Source: Phanerodontia chrysosporium
Lineage: Eukaryota; Basidiomycota; Agaricomycetes; Polyporales; Phanerochaetaceae
DNA length: 25,750 bases
Direction of reading: 5' to 3'
Assembly: GCA_001910725.1 (NCBI GenBank)
Contig: MJGA01000117.1
Location: 1-25,750, forward strand
Shown here: positions 16,260 through 25,706 of the stretch, piece after piece
How positions within the stretch are numbered: position 1 is the first letter of the stretch
Layout: every line of letters starts with the position of its first letter
Notes under the pieces: model-generated
Seen by the model: the letters and a program-made list of their open reading frames with translations, nothing else
The model's database searches: none
What the model was told of the DNA's origin: nothing
Made by a program: the position numbers and the translations under genes

Positions 16260-16494
16260 AGTGAGGGCTTCATTGCACAGAAGGCACTTCGATCACACCC
16301 ATAGCAGCAAAGTGACAACAAATTGTCATACGCAAGCGACAACAGTCTGCATATCATGACATGCTGGTTTTCAAGTCACCAGTCCCTCAATCATGTAACC
16401 ACAAACAGAGATCGTGAATAAATGTCAGAAGTGTTTATGCCTCGAATAAATCGCCCTCGGTTCAGGGTAGATGTTGGGTTCAGAATGGGTTAGG

Positions 16495-16802
16495 GGTTCA
16501 GAGGGTTCAAAGAGGAGTTGACGAAAAGGCATTTGTGCCACGACCAATTTTACAGATGTTTGTGTCGGTCACATAGTAGAGATCATACTATCTGGGATGT
16601 CAGAAATTGCATACGTCTGCCACAAACATATTTAAAAACAAAAACAAATGCAAAGGCGGGAATGTCCATTCCACCGCCATCAGCTGGTCATCTATCTGCA
16701 AACAGGTGCATACAACATGTGATCAAATTCTTATCAGTAGCGATCTCGCGCAAGGGCAATGCTGAGCGACTTGAAAGACCACCACCACCATCCACCCTCG
16801 TA
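16495..16802 (+). promoter_or_regulatory. Conserved 5' flank of B2
   Basis: Nearly identical to the inverted flank of B3 (18826-19135) and strongly similar to that of B1 (191-485). It includes the shared GTGCCACGA, CATACGTCTGCCACAAACAT and AACAGGTGCATACAACATGT blocks. A TATA-like TATTTAAA lies near 16629. The upstream in-frame ATG at 16759 is closed by TAA just before the B2 start. Confidence 0.45.
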
Positions 16803-17456
16803 ATGTCCAGCACTACCGATTCGCGTGCCGTTCCCGAAGAGGTCGAGGATGGGAAGCATGCCTCATCTGGCGTAAGTAAGGTTTTCGCCGAGGTGAAGAT
16901 GGTACTGATGAAGAGTTTGGCAGAACGAAGATGGGAGCCCAGTGCGCAACCGACAATACGTGTTTGAGGAGCATTGGAAGTTCGAGGGTTTGTCTGGGCC
17001 GTGGTACCGCGATCGAAATTGGACAACTTCGAGGGAGATTTCGCAGAGTACGCACGGCAGAACGATGACGCTGAGGACGTCAAGAAGGCCAGGTTCGTGC
17101 GCATACTCCACAGCGCGCGGGCGATTGCTGGAATGATCCTGAGGATGAACCTGAATATCAACGACATGTCGCGGGGTGACGAGGCCTGGACGACGATCCG
17201 TGACACCGGGGTGAGTTCGTGAACGACATTGATGCATAGTGTGAAAGCGGCTTACTATCGAATCCAGACGTATTGTCGGGAGCATTTCGGACCGAGTCCC
17301 TGGAACATTGCGATGTATCACCTCGTGCGGAGTCATGGTCTGCACTGGCTTAGGACCTTTCAGCGCGATTTCATTTTTACTATGTCCGAGAGTTTCGACT
17401 TTGAGTTCACATTGCATCAGGAGCTCGCGCAGCGCGAGAAATGTTGCTACTTGTAA
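16803..17456 (+). pseudogene. B2: B-family gene with one frameshift
   Basis: The exons are 16803-16871, 16924-17210 and 17268-17456, with introns of 52 and 57 nt at the same places as in B1. Exon 1 reads MSSTTDSRAVPEEVEDG and exon 2 begins NEDGSPVRNRQYVFEEHWKFEGLSG. At about 17015-17022 one base is missing relative to B1 (exon 2 is 287 rather than 288 nt). The conserved DNFEGDFAEYARQ part continues in the neighbouring frame to the intron. Exon 3 is intact and ends at TAA 17454-17456. The protein is clearly diverged from B1 and B3 although its upstream flank is nearly identical to that of B3. It is a decayed paralogue or carries a single sequence error. Confidence 0.65.
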
Positions 17457-17507
17457 CTAGTATCCCTCGTTATTGGCATGTTTGGTCGTGAAAATCTACA
17501 ACTCGGG

Positions 17508-17960
17508 GTCAGTTATGTATGCTGCAACAATGAGATCAAACACATGAAAAGCGACTGAATCTCCGATGGCTGCTCGAGCAGCGATCGGACAGCGTACACT
17601 GATGAGAGGTGACAACGAATAGAACCAGTGTGGCCATCCGATTGCTGATCGAGCAGCGATCGGGTGACAACAGATAATGAGGTTGGTAAGGTCACCCGAT
17701 CGCTGTTCGAGCAGCGGTCGGGGAACCACCAACAATTGAGGGCATTGGAGAGAGGCAGCATACCCATGGGCCCCGATCGCTGCTCGAGCAGCGATCGGAG
17801 AGAGGCATTCATTGTGCAGAAGGCACTTTGATCGCTCCCATAGCAGGCACAGTAACAACCACTTATCACACGCAAGCCACAACAGTCTTCATATTACGAC
17901 ATGCTAGGTTTCAAGTTACGGGTGCCTCAGTTATGTAACAACAAACAGAGATTGTGAATC
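17508..17960. repeat. TCGA-palindrome cassette B, copy 2, direct repeat of 15970-16425
   Basis: Palindromes lie at 17563-17588, 17638-17663, 17696-17721 and 17773-17798. Flanking sequence (TTATGTATGCTGCAA..., ACAAACAGAGAT...) matches that around cassette copy 1 in the same orientation, so gene B2 sits between two direct copies. Confidence 0.85.
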
Positions 17961-18160
17961 AGTGTCAGTAGTATGCAAATGTGACTGCTGGAAGACAACA
18001 AGTCGCCTTTCATCGTCGATGTTAGAATACAAGCAGTTTATACGAATGTGACCTTATCTCAAAGCCCACCATAAATCACACAAATTATTTCTCTTCCTCG
18101 GGATAGACTGGATACATTTGAAACCGATTTGTACAGCAGATAACGCACATAGCAATGAGT

Positions 18161-18825
18161 TATTCATAGAAGCAGATGCACCTTTCGATCTGAGAGAGCT
18201 CCTGGTGGATTGAGTCCTCAAACGGAGCGCGTAGTCACCGGACCACTCATACTTGAACTCGCCGTTGAACATCAAAAGCATCCGCAGACCATGACTCCAC
18301 ACGAGGTGACGCATGGCAATTTCCCACGCAGTCTCTCCGTATTTCTGGATACACTCCGGCTGGGTTCAACAGTGAGCTCGCTGTCGCACTATGCATCATG
18401 ATCGTCCATCAACTCACCGCGAAATCGCGGAGGGCGGTCCATGCCGGGTCGCCGGAAGTCATTCCGTTGATATCGAGGTTCATCCTCAGGATCTGGCCAG
18501 CAATCGACCGCGCGCTGGTGAGTATGCGCACGAACCTGGCCCTCTTGACGTCCCGGGCATCATCGTTTTGCCGAGCGTACTCTGCGAAATCCCCTCGAAG
18601 TTGTCCCGATCTCGTTCGTGGTACTTCTCCCCAGACAAACCATCGAAGTCCCAATATCGCTCAACCGCGTATTCTACCTCGCGGAGCATCCTCCCACGTC
18701 GATCCTGCCAAACTCTTCATCAGTACCCTCTTCAGTTCAGCGAAAACCTTACTTACATGAGATGAGGCACGCTCGCCATCGTCGACCTCTTCGGTCACGG
18801 CACGAGAAGGAGCGTTTGTGGACAT
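18161..18825 (-). pseudogene. B3: B-family gene with two frameshifts, nearly identical to B1
   Basis: On the minus strand the exons are 18825-18757, 18704-18418 and 18359-18161, with introns at B1 positions. Exon 1 is MSTNAPSRAVTEEVDDGERASSH, nearly identical to B1. Exon 2 lacks one base near 18592 (GAGGGGATTT where B1 has GAGGGAGATTT), so DFAEYARQ falls in another frame. Exon 3 lacks one C near 18225, breaking the frame after GDYAL. The coding sequence is closer to B1 than to its inverted partner B2, whereas the upstream flank is closer to B2. It is probably non-functional unless these are sequence errors. Confidence 0.7.
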
Positions 18826-19375
18826 TATGATGAGGGGGTGGTGGTGGTGGTTGTCTTTCAAGTCGCTCAGCACTGCCCTTGCGCGAGATCGCTACTGATA
18901 AGAATTTGATCACATGTTGTATGCACCTGTTTGCAAATAGATTGACCAGCTGATGGCGGTGGAATGGACATTCCCGCCTTTGCATTTGTTTTTGTTTTTA
19001 AATATGTTTGTGGCAGACGTATGCAATTTCTGACATCCCAGATAGTATGATCTCTACTATGTGACCGACACAAACATCTGTAAAATTGGTCGTGGCACAA
19101 ATGCCTTTTCGTCAACTCCTCTTTGAACCCTCTGAACCCCTAACCCATTCTGAACCCAACATCTACCCTGAACCGAGGGCGATTTATTCGAGGCATAAAC
19201 ACTTCTGACATTTATTCACGATCTCTGTTTGTGGTTACATGATTGAGGGACTGGTGACTTGAAAACCAGCATGTCATGATATGCAGACTGTTGTCGCTTG
19301 CGTATGACAATTTGTTGTCACTTTGCCTGCTATGGGGTGTGATCGAAGTGCCTTCTGTGCAATGAAGCCCTCACT

Positions 19376-19609
19376 CCGATCGCTCCTCGAGCAGCGATCG
19401 GGGCTCATGGGTATACTCGCTCCCTTTGCTGCCTTGATTGTCGGTGCTTCCCGATCGCTGCTCGAACAGCAATCGGGTGGTCCTACCAATCTCGTCAGCT
19501 GTCGCCACCCGATCGCTGTTCGAGCAGTGATCGGGCGGTAACACTGGTTCTACACAGTGTTAGCTGCCATGACTGGACCGTTTCCGATCGCTGCTCGAGC
19601 AGCCATCGG
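19376..19609. repeat. TCGA-palindrome cassette B, copy 3 (inverted)
   Basis: Palindromes lie at 19376-19401, 19451-19476, 19509-19534 and 19584-19609, in inverted order relative to copy 1. Spacers match the left arm closely. Which arm carries the mismatch differs from copy 1 for some units, showing independent mutation after duplication. Confidence 0.9.
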
Positions 19610-19749
19610 AGACTCAGTCACGTTTCATACGGTCGATCTCATCTTTGTAGCATAAATAATTTGTATTTTCCGCTTACGTAATTCGACATAGACTGGAAAT
19701 GTGTCGAGGATACCCCCTTTTACTTCGCAAAAAATAAAAGTCAAAGCCT

Positions 19750-20187
19750 GGAGGGTGACCGAGGCGCTGAGGTACCGGTAAAAAACCGCTATATATTGAA
19801 GAGTTTATTAATTGAATTCAATGGAGGGAATGGATGGAAGTTGCGGCTTCCCCGGTCGGCTGACACCAGAAGGGCGGGCTGTCTGCATGAATGCTAAATA
19901 ACAAAATTGGGCCTTGTTTAAACGAGAGGAGGGTCAGGATGCGCAGAATGAGATGGGACGGTCAGAATCTGTCAATCCGTGAAGCAATCAAACCGTGCGT
20001 GTTCCGCTGTCGCGTCTTCCTGGCGTGTGATAAATGGAGTGTCATGTGAGAAATTCATATGAGTGGACAGGGCCCAAGATTAGATTGTACATGCTTGGCG
20101 CTCTTTCTTTATTGTACTGTTACTGTGGATGGTAGGCGACAGGATGCTCTCCGTTCGCCTCCCCCCCCTTCTCTTTCACGGACCACG
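19750..20187. other. Intergenic region with no recognised feature
   Basis: No convincing ORF, repeat family or palindrome. A C-rich tract at 20159-20168 lies shortly before the proposed start of the next gene and is the only promoter-like feature. Confidence 0.4.
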
Positions 20188-21144
20188 ATGATTCCGGTTC
20201 CAAAGTCGACATCGAAGTTCCGCGGGCTCACTTCGATTGAAGGAATGACGGCGGAGAGAGGAGGGAACTGATCGTGCGTTGGTGAAGGAACTTGGAGGGT
20301 CGATTGAAAAGCTAATTGCAATATTGTTGTTGAATGTGCAGAAGGTGGCGAGGGAGGAGTATCCACGGTTCATCCCTTTGGAGAGGCGTTGGGGTGATCG
20401 GTCTGCAGCAGAATACGAGTCACTGCGGAACAAAGTGAGTGCTGAGTAGGCTGAATTGGAAGGCAAAGATAGAAATATAGCGAGGTGCTGATGTACGATA
20501 TAGGTGATGGAGAGATGCCCGTTCCTTGGACGGTACGAGGAGGGGTGGCCGCTGGAGGTGTATCTACGAGCACACGTGACGAGCCAGCAGTGGCGGGCTG
20601 AACAATCGTTGAAGAAAAAAGGCAAGGGGCGCAAGGCGAAAGAGAGTGAGGAGGAGAATGAAGAACCTATGGATGAGGACGAGGACGAGGAGGAGGAGGA
20701 GGAGGAGGAGGAGGAGGAGGAGGAGGAGGAGGAGAAGAACAAGGAGGAGGAGGAGGACGAGGACGAGGACGAGGAGAGGACGAGGAAGATGAACTTGTTG
20801 AGGAGGAGGACGAGCAGGCTGAGGGAAGCAAGGATGGCAAGGTGATGGAGACGATGCAGGCTGATGAGCCTGAGGAGGTCGGGAGTAGCATGGCTACTCA
20901 GGATGCGAGCGCTCCAGTCGAGTCAGGTGGGGCTGTCCTGGAGTTTCTCCGAAACCTGCAGCTCCCGCTTGACACGTACCTCGATCGGTTCCTGGAGGCA
21001 GGTATTCGGACGGAGGAGGATTTGCGCGCGGTGGCGAATCTAGGTGAGGATAATTATTTGAAGATGCTCCGTCATGATATTGGGATGACGCTTCTCGACT
21101 CCCGCCGTGTTGAGTCTCGGTTGCGGGAATTGTATCTTCACTAA
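20188..21144 (+). CDS. Acidic protein with C-terminal SAM-like domain (two apparent frameshifts)
   Basis: The proposed start is ATG 20188 (MIPVPKSTSKFRG). An extra base in the G run near 20268 shifts the frame into TDRALVKELGGSIEKLIAILLLNVQ and EYPRFIPLERRWGDRSAAEYESLRNK. A 69-nt intron follows (20435-20503, GTGAGT...ATATAG). Exon 2 gives VMERCPFLGRYEEGWPLEVYL, a basic KKKGKGRKAK segment, then about 45 acidic residues encoded by a GAG microsatellite. One base appears missing in that tract near 20778, after which the frame continues to TAA 21142-21144. The last ~68 residues (FLRNLQLPLDTYLDRFLEAG...GEDNYLKML...GMTLLDSRRVESRLREL) fit a SAM-like helical bundle. SAM domains mediate protein or RNA contacts; the partner is unknown. 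The frameshifts may be sequence errors in homopolymeric DNA. Confidence 0.55.
20691..20735 (+). repeat. GAG trinucleotide microsatellite coding poly-Glu
   Basis: An uninterrupted run of GAG codons, flanked by GAC/GAG mixtures, forms the acidic tract of the SAM-like gene. The opposite strand shows a spurious poly-Ser frame. The apparent frameshift near 20778 lies just downstream, in the same low-complexity region. Confidence 0.85.
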
Positions 21145-21231
21145 GTGCCATGTAATGTAACAATAGTTGTCTGTTTGTAGTAGATATTGTTGGCCAACTT
21201 ACGAGAGTTTACTGTTGAACGGTGCGAGACT

Positions 21232-21315
21232 CCGATGGCTGCTCGAGTAGCGATCGGGGATGGCGGACATTGAGATTGGTGCTAAGTCCCCGATCGCTGT
21301 TCGAGCAGCGATCGG
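21232..21315. repeat. Two TCGA palindromes (family B) between the SAM-like gene and B4
   Basis: Copies at 21232-21257 and 21290-21315. The first has GGCTGCTCGAGTAGCG at its centre (arms mismatched); the second is nearly perfect. Both lie in the 3' flank of one gene and the 5' flank of the next. Confidence 0.85.
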
Positions 21316-21472
21316 AGAGGCACTACCGTGTTCAAGACAGTGCGCAGGAACGATAAACACGTGCTTCGGCTATCAAGCGTGGGAACAATTAGTAGATTAC
21401 AAATCGTCACATCGCCCGTTCGCTGTCGAACGCAGCTTCAAGAGTACCACCACCTCATCGAAGTTAGTTCAT

Positions 21473-22129
21473 ATGGCACAGAACAACCAAGGCGAGGGAT
21501 TGAACGGAGGAGAGCCCGAGGCGAGGAGAGCGGTGAGCCATTAAGCTAAATGAGGTTATTGAGGTTAACGTGGTAGGATAGGCTTTGGGGGAGGAGGCAG
21601 CGATGTCCAACGATGGGAGGGAATCGGCCTTTGACGGGCTATCAGGTGAAGCTTATGGAGAGGAAGCATATGACCTGGCGGACGGTATAAGCGAGGACAA
21701 CATGGTTGGGAACGCGAGGAACGAGAAGTTGGCTTTGAAGAAGGCGAGGCTGAGGCGAATCGTGTCAAGTGCTTGGCAGATTACGTCGAGGTTGCTAGAG
21801 CTGGAGAAGTTGATCCCTGATATGCAGGCAGGAGATCTGACTTGGTTGGTAGTCCAACATGAAATCGTAAGTGACTGGAGGACTGAAAGTCATTGATGGA
21901 GGACTGACGGAGCGGTGGTTGTGGACAGAGGCAGTCCATTGCTCGATACGGAATGCATGCGTGGCAGCTGGCTGCCTCTCATGCAATCGAGTTTCATGGA
22001 CTGGAGCGATTGGGCCAGTTCCCAGCGGCTTTCTACTTCGATCCTGAGGTGGGAATTGTTCATGGATACCGAAGGATCGCGCGAACGCTTATGGAACGGG
22101 ATGACCGCTGCTACGAACGTCGAGAGTGA
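21473..22129 (+). CDS. B4: B-family hypothetical protein, 181 aa, three exons, intact
   Basis: The exons are 21473-21532, 21582-21866 and 21929-22129, with introns of 49 and 62 nt. All junctions are in phase 0 and the stop is TGA 22127-22129. The first acceptor could instead be 12 nt later (after GGGGGAG), shortening the protein by four residues. The product shares FDGLSGEAYGEEAYDLADG, then LKKARLRRIVSSAWQITSRLLELEKLIPDM, with the FDGLSG and VKRARFVRILTSARSIAG blocks of B1, and has the same exon order and phases. Exon 3 (RYGMHAWQLAASHAIEFHG) aligns with B1's KYGETAWEIAMRHLVWSHG. It is the most diverged member here and lacks the flank shared by B1-B3. No known domain is recognised. AATAAA-like signals follow near 22165. 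Confidence 0.65.
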
Positions 22130-22426
22130 ATTTTATTATGGGTATCCATCATCGAAACTCAATTCAATAATAAATTTCATTGTGTTCTATTTTATATCGG
22201 ACGAAGAGGAAAGAAATGAGACGAGATTTCAAATTTGTGAAGAAAAGGACGGGGTTGGCTAAGGCCTGCAGACTGCAGGCCAGTGTGAATGGGATGGCCT
22301 GACAGGATGTGAAGCGTGATACAGGCGCCCGAGCAGAGCTTGCGAGTTAAGACCAAAGTCAAAATAAACCATTCACAGAAATGGCCATGTTTGCAGACGG
22401 AGCGTTTGCAGAGATAGAATATTCTC
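22130..22426. other. Intergenic; 3' flank of B4 with a perfect 19-bp palindrome
   Basis: AT-rich DNA after B4 contains AATAATAAATTTC (likely polyadenylation region). At 22263-22281 GGCCTGCAG and CTGCAGGCC flank a single A. This palindrome is unrelated to the TCGA families. No gene is seen. Confidence 0.5.
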
Positions 22427-22745
22427 CCGATCGCTGGACGAGTAGCGATCGGAGTGGCACAACGAGAATGGATGCAATCATCCGATCGCTACTCGACCAG
22501 CGATCGGAAAAGAGGCACCGTATTGGCGCAGGATTGAATTGAGAGGTGTCACCGACCGCTGGTCGAGGAGCGATCGGGGAATGAGGCAGCATGCCCAAAT
22601 TCCTGCGCAATCCGATCGCTGCTCGACCAGCGGTCGGAAGAGCGAGGTGAATTTGATGGGACAGCGTAGTGACAGCCAAACATGCTGCGAAATTGCATTC
22701 TCGCCATTCCTGAGTGCTCCCGATCGCTCCTCGAGCAGCCATCGG
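22427..22745. repeat. TCGA-palindrome cluster B (5 palindromes) upstream of A2
   Basis: Copies at 22427-22452, 22482-22507, 22552-22577, 22612-22637 and 22720-22745. Several are hybrids with one arm of the CGATCG type and the other CGACCG/CGGTCG, and with varied centres (GGACGAGT, CTCGACC, GGTCGAGG). These are intermediate between family B and family C. Confidence 0.85.
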
Positions 22746-22996
22746 GAAGACACAAAAAGTTATGTCCACATTGAGCCTTATCAAATAAATTAATTAGTTG
22801 TGTTAATTCCAAATCTGGACGGCGTGCAATCGATCGCATGCTGATCGAGGCGTTTTTTACTCACTCAACCACCACTCGGTCGAGAAACTCGCGAACAACA
22901 GCAACAGCAACAGCAACAACAGCAACAACAACAGTAAGTGGGACATTGTCATTAGGGTGCAGAGCAAGTCTGACAGGGAAGGTCGCCCTAGGAAAC
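22746..22996 (+). promoter_or_regulatory. Upstream and 5' UTR region of gene A2
   Basis: It includes a CAA/CAG microsatellite (about 22893-22936) and a probable ~43-nt leader intron (22934-22976, GTAAGT...ACAG). The start context GGAAACATG matches A1. The CAA/CAG tract runs straight into the donor site. No TATA box is evident. Confidence 0.4.
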
Positions 22997-25357
22997 ATGT
23001 CTGAAAAACGAAATCTGGTACACGGAAGGCGAGGTCGTCTCTCGCAGCTGCACCTGAGGCCGGGTCGTCGGCGACAGGGCGCGGCAGCAACGTGGCGGGA
23101 GATCGCCGTGGAGGATCGGAAGGCAAAGGAAAAGGGAAGGGAAAAGGCAAGAACGTGACGATCGACGAAACTACGGTGCGCTTGATACGTCATGGGAACT
23201 CCTGTTGGGAGTTCCCTGCAGGGTAAAATGAAGTGCTGACGTGATGAACAGAAGCAAAAGGTTGACGCGGAGATCCAGAAAAAGACAAGCGAGCTGGAGA
23301 GGACGCACACAGAGCGGCTGCAGCAGTTGTCCAAGGCGGCGAAGAAGGCACTGCTCGGACATGCGCGGATGAACTTGTCAGAAGGCGCGTTGGTCGAGCT
23401 CGAACACGGTATCTACAACACGCGCGCGCTCCTGAAGCAGGCTACGCAGAATCTGAAGAACGGCATGATCGAGGCTGGCATCCGGCGCTGCGACGCGACG
23501 TCGGTGATTCTGATTCCGGTCCACGTCAAGACGCAGCTGAAGCCCGACGCGGTCGAGCGGCTGAGCAAGTGCCGGGACCTCGACCGACTGCGCGAGCTGT
23601 CGATCTCAGAGGCAAGCGAAGAAGAGTGGCCGACGGTCGAGTCGCTCGTCAAGGAGGACGTCAAGATGTTGCCCTCTTGTGGCGGACAGCACCGTCAAGC
23701 GGCGCTGCGTGCGGTTCTCAAAACTGCGGAGACGCAGATCGCGGCGGCGATGCAACGCTACGCGACGATCGAGGCCGATCTGGGGACGCTTCAGGACCAG
23801 GCTTTGAAAGAAGACCTCGCGAGCGAGAAGATCGGCGCGGAGCAGCCGTCGGCACGGCGCAAGATCTTCCTGGAGGAGGAGAGAGACAAACTGCTCATGT
23901 CGATGGCGAAGTGGGAGAGGATCCGGAAGGATGGCGGGCTCTGGACTGTGGCTTTGTATGACGCTGGTGAGTGCGAGGCTCGAGTGGAACGCGTCTCGAG
24001 GGAGCTGAAAATTGTGCGCAACAGATTTATTGGCTATGGACGATTTGTACGCTATGGCAAGGAACGAGGCGGACCCCAAATATGTGGAATCGAACGAGGA
24101 GTTCTTGGACATGCTGATGGTACAGGTGGCGCAGATGCGGGACCGCTACATCTACGGCGAAGGCGAGGACGGCGAGGCGGCGGCGGCGGCGGCGATGGCT
24201 ACTGCGGCAAGCGAACTGGAGGGTGTGCCGCACGCGGTCCAAGAAAGCAATCGGCTCAAGGAGAGGGCGCGGCTTGCGATGGAGGAGGTGAAGACACTCG
24301 AGGCGAAGATCAAGGCCGCGTCGAAGGCGAGGCAAGACGTGTCGGCGTTGAAGCAGGAGCTCGCGGCGGCGAAGGTCGAGGCTTCGGAGGCGAAGACTGC
24401 TGCGAACGAGGCAGTCGCGGCAGCTGAAGCAGCGGCGGGTGAAGGAGACGGAGGCCGCAATGAAGGAGAGGAACACGAAGGCGCGGGGCGTCATGGACAC
24501 GCTGAAGCAGAAGGCGAACGACAGGGCTGGCAATAAACCGGGCCCTGTCATAGGCCTGGTACGTTGCGAGCATGCGGTCGCGTTCTTGATCCGTGTGGTG
24601 CGTGGACGCCGTGCGCTGGCTCGGCATCCGCTGTGGAAGGTCCCGGAGTTGTTCGCGCATCTGCTTGGAACGTCTGGAGCGGTGAGTTTGGGAATTTTTT
24701 TCTTTTCGTGCGAACGAACTGAGATAATGTATTTGTGCGGGCAGATTACATCGGAAATAGTGGACACGCTATGGGAGCGGATGGACGCTATGGGGCGAAT
24801 GGTGGCGGAGTGCGGCTCGCAGCAGGAGGTGAGGACGTGGGTGCAGAGCCTCGTCGAGAAGAGCGACACGCTGGACGAGAAGGCGTTGAAGCAGAACGAG
24901 GAGGAGCAGCGTGGATGCTGGCTGCGGTACCTGGGGAACCCTCGCCAGAAGCCGTCGTACGACATCCTCGAGGACCTGCTGCCGGTGATCGACGAGGCGT
25001 ACCTGGAGGCGTTCCCTCGTACATCGGACGGCGAGCCGAGCGACGCGATCATGGCGCTGACGGCGGATGGAAGTCAATCGCTGGGCGAGGAGAAGATGGT
25101 GATGAAGGCGATGGATCACTACCGGAACACGCGTGTTGGACAAGATCGAGAAGGTGGTCGAGAGGTTCGGCAAGAAGGAAACGCGATACTCGGAGTCGCA
25201 GAAGGCTTTGTGGCGACAGGTCGCGGCGAAGGTTCACGTCTTCACGACGCTGGCTGGGTTTCCCGAAAGCTACGTGCCGCGTATGCCTCTGCCGTCGTAC
25301 AGCTTCATCCAGGACTTGATGCGTCGGCTCGATCTGAGCCAAAGCGGTATCGCGATG
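22997..25357 (+). pseudogene. A2: paralogue of A1 (GGQHR-motif protein) with three frameshifts, 3' end not resolved
   Basis: The exons are 22997-23175, 23252-23966, 24025-24681 and 24745-25357. Introns of 76, 58 and 63 nt sit at the same positions and phases as in A1. Exon 1 ends in a GKGKGKGKGKN basic run. Exon 2 has a coiled-coil start, the paired LIPVHVKTQLKPDAVERL and SCGGQHRQAAL segments (GGQHR codons 23681-23695), a second charged helix and WTVALYDA. Exon 3 has DLYAMARNEADPKYVESNEEFLDML and an Ala/Glu-rich coiled coil; exon 4 aligns with A1 to MPLPSYSFIQDLMRRLDL. Three single-base shifts interrupt it: one missing A in an A run near 23004-23008, one extra base near 24435 and one near 25130. 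Beyond 25357 a GTGAGT donor opens an intron containing palindromes. Decayed gene or sequence errors; function as for A1, unknown. Confidence 0.65.
23194..23216 (+). other. Hairpin inside A2 intron 1
   Basis: GGGAACTCC and GGAGTTCCC are separated by TGTTG, a perfect 9-bp stem within the 76-nt intron (23176-23251). This intron is 15-20 nt longer than the others, so the hairpin may be an insertion. Confidence 0.6.
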
Positions 25358-25407
25358 GTGAGTACTGCTCGACACTTCGTATCCACGTTCACCACACATT
25401 GTCCCTT

Positions 25408-25706
25408 CCCCGACGCTCCTCGAGCAGCGGTCGGGGCGAGGCACAGGTGCTCGTTCCCCGACCGTCTTCGAGCAGCGGTCGGGGCGAGGCAGGTGCTCGT
25501 TCCCCGACCGCTCCTCGAGAGCGGTCGGGGCGAGGTGCAGGTGCTCGTTTCCCGACCGCTCCTCGAGCAGCGGTCGGGGCGAGGCGTGCGTACTCGTTCC
25601 CCGACGCTCCTCGAGCAGCGGTCGGGGCGAGGCATGCGTACTCGTTCCCCGACCGCTCCTCGAGCACCTACACTCGCCCCGACCGCTCCTCGAGGAGCGG
25701 TCGGGG
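25408..25706. repeat. TCGA-palindrome array C (7 units, ~48-bp period) in presumed A2 intron
   Basis: Palindromes start near 25408, 25456, 25502, 25550, 25599, 25647 and 25677. They are of the type CCCCGACCGCTCC, TCGA centre, and matching right arm. Spacers of about 18 bp (CGAGGC..GCGTACTCGTT-like) are also repeated. The last unit is a perfect palindrome. Several others carry a CAG-type right half, and one lacks a base. The array begins about 50 nt after the exon 4 donor. Long minus-strand Arg/Ser/Pro frames across it are artefacts of the repeat. Confidence 0.88.

Larger units (their letters stand above)
15878..19749. repeat. Large imperfect inverted repeat (arms 15878-17456 and 18161-19749)
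   Basis: The left outer end, AGGCTTTGGCTTTTATTTTT, matches the reverse complement of the right outer end (19749 leftward). The arms then run through four-palindrome cassettes, a nearly identical stretch (about 16200-16790 against 18860-19390), the B-family upstream flank, and genes B2 (+) and B3 (-), which face each other. Identity is lower at the outer ends and in the coding parts. The ~700-bp centre (17457-18160) holds a third cassette and the B3 3' flank. No transposase or target-site duplication was found, so segmental duplication with inversion is preferred over a DNA transposon. Confidence 0.8.

Noticed and set aside
16465..16496. G-quadruplex in the B2 promoter
   Set aside because: Four G-runs exist, but two loops are 8 nt and B1 lacks the same runs, so the case is weak.
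15878..19749. Terminal-inverted-repeat DNA transposon
   Set aside because: No transposase, no target-site duplication, and the arms consist of B genes and palindrome cassettes.
20176..20742. Minus-strand poly-Ser protein
   Set aside because: Antisense shadow of the GAG microsatellite in the SAM-like gene.
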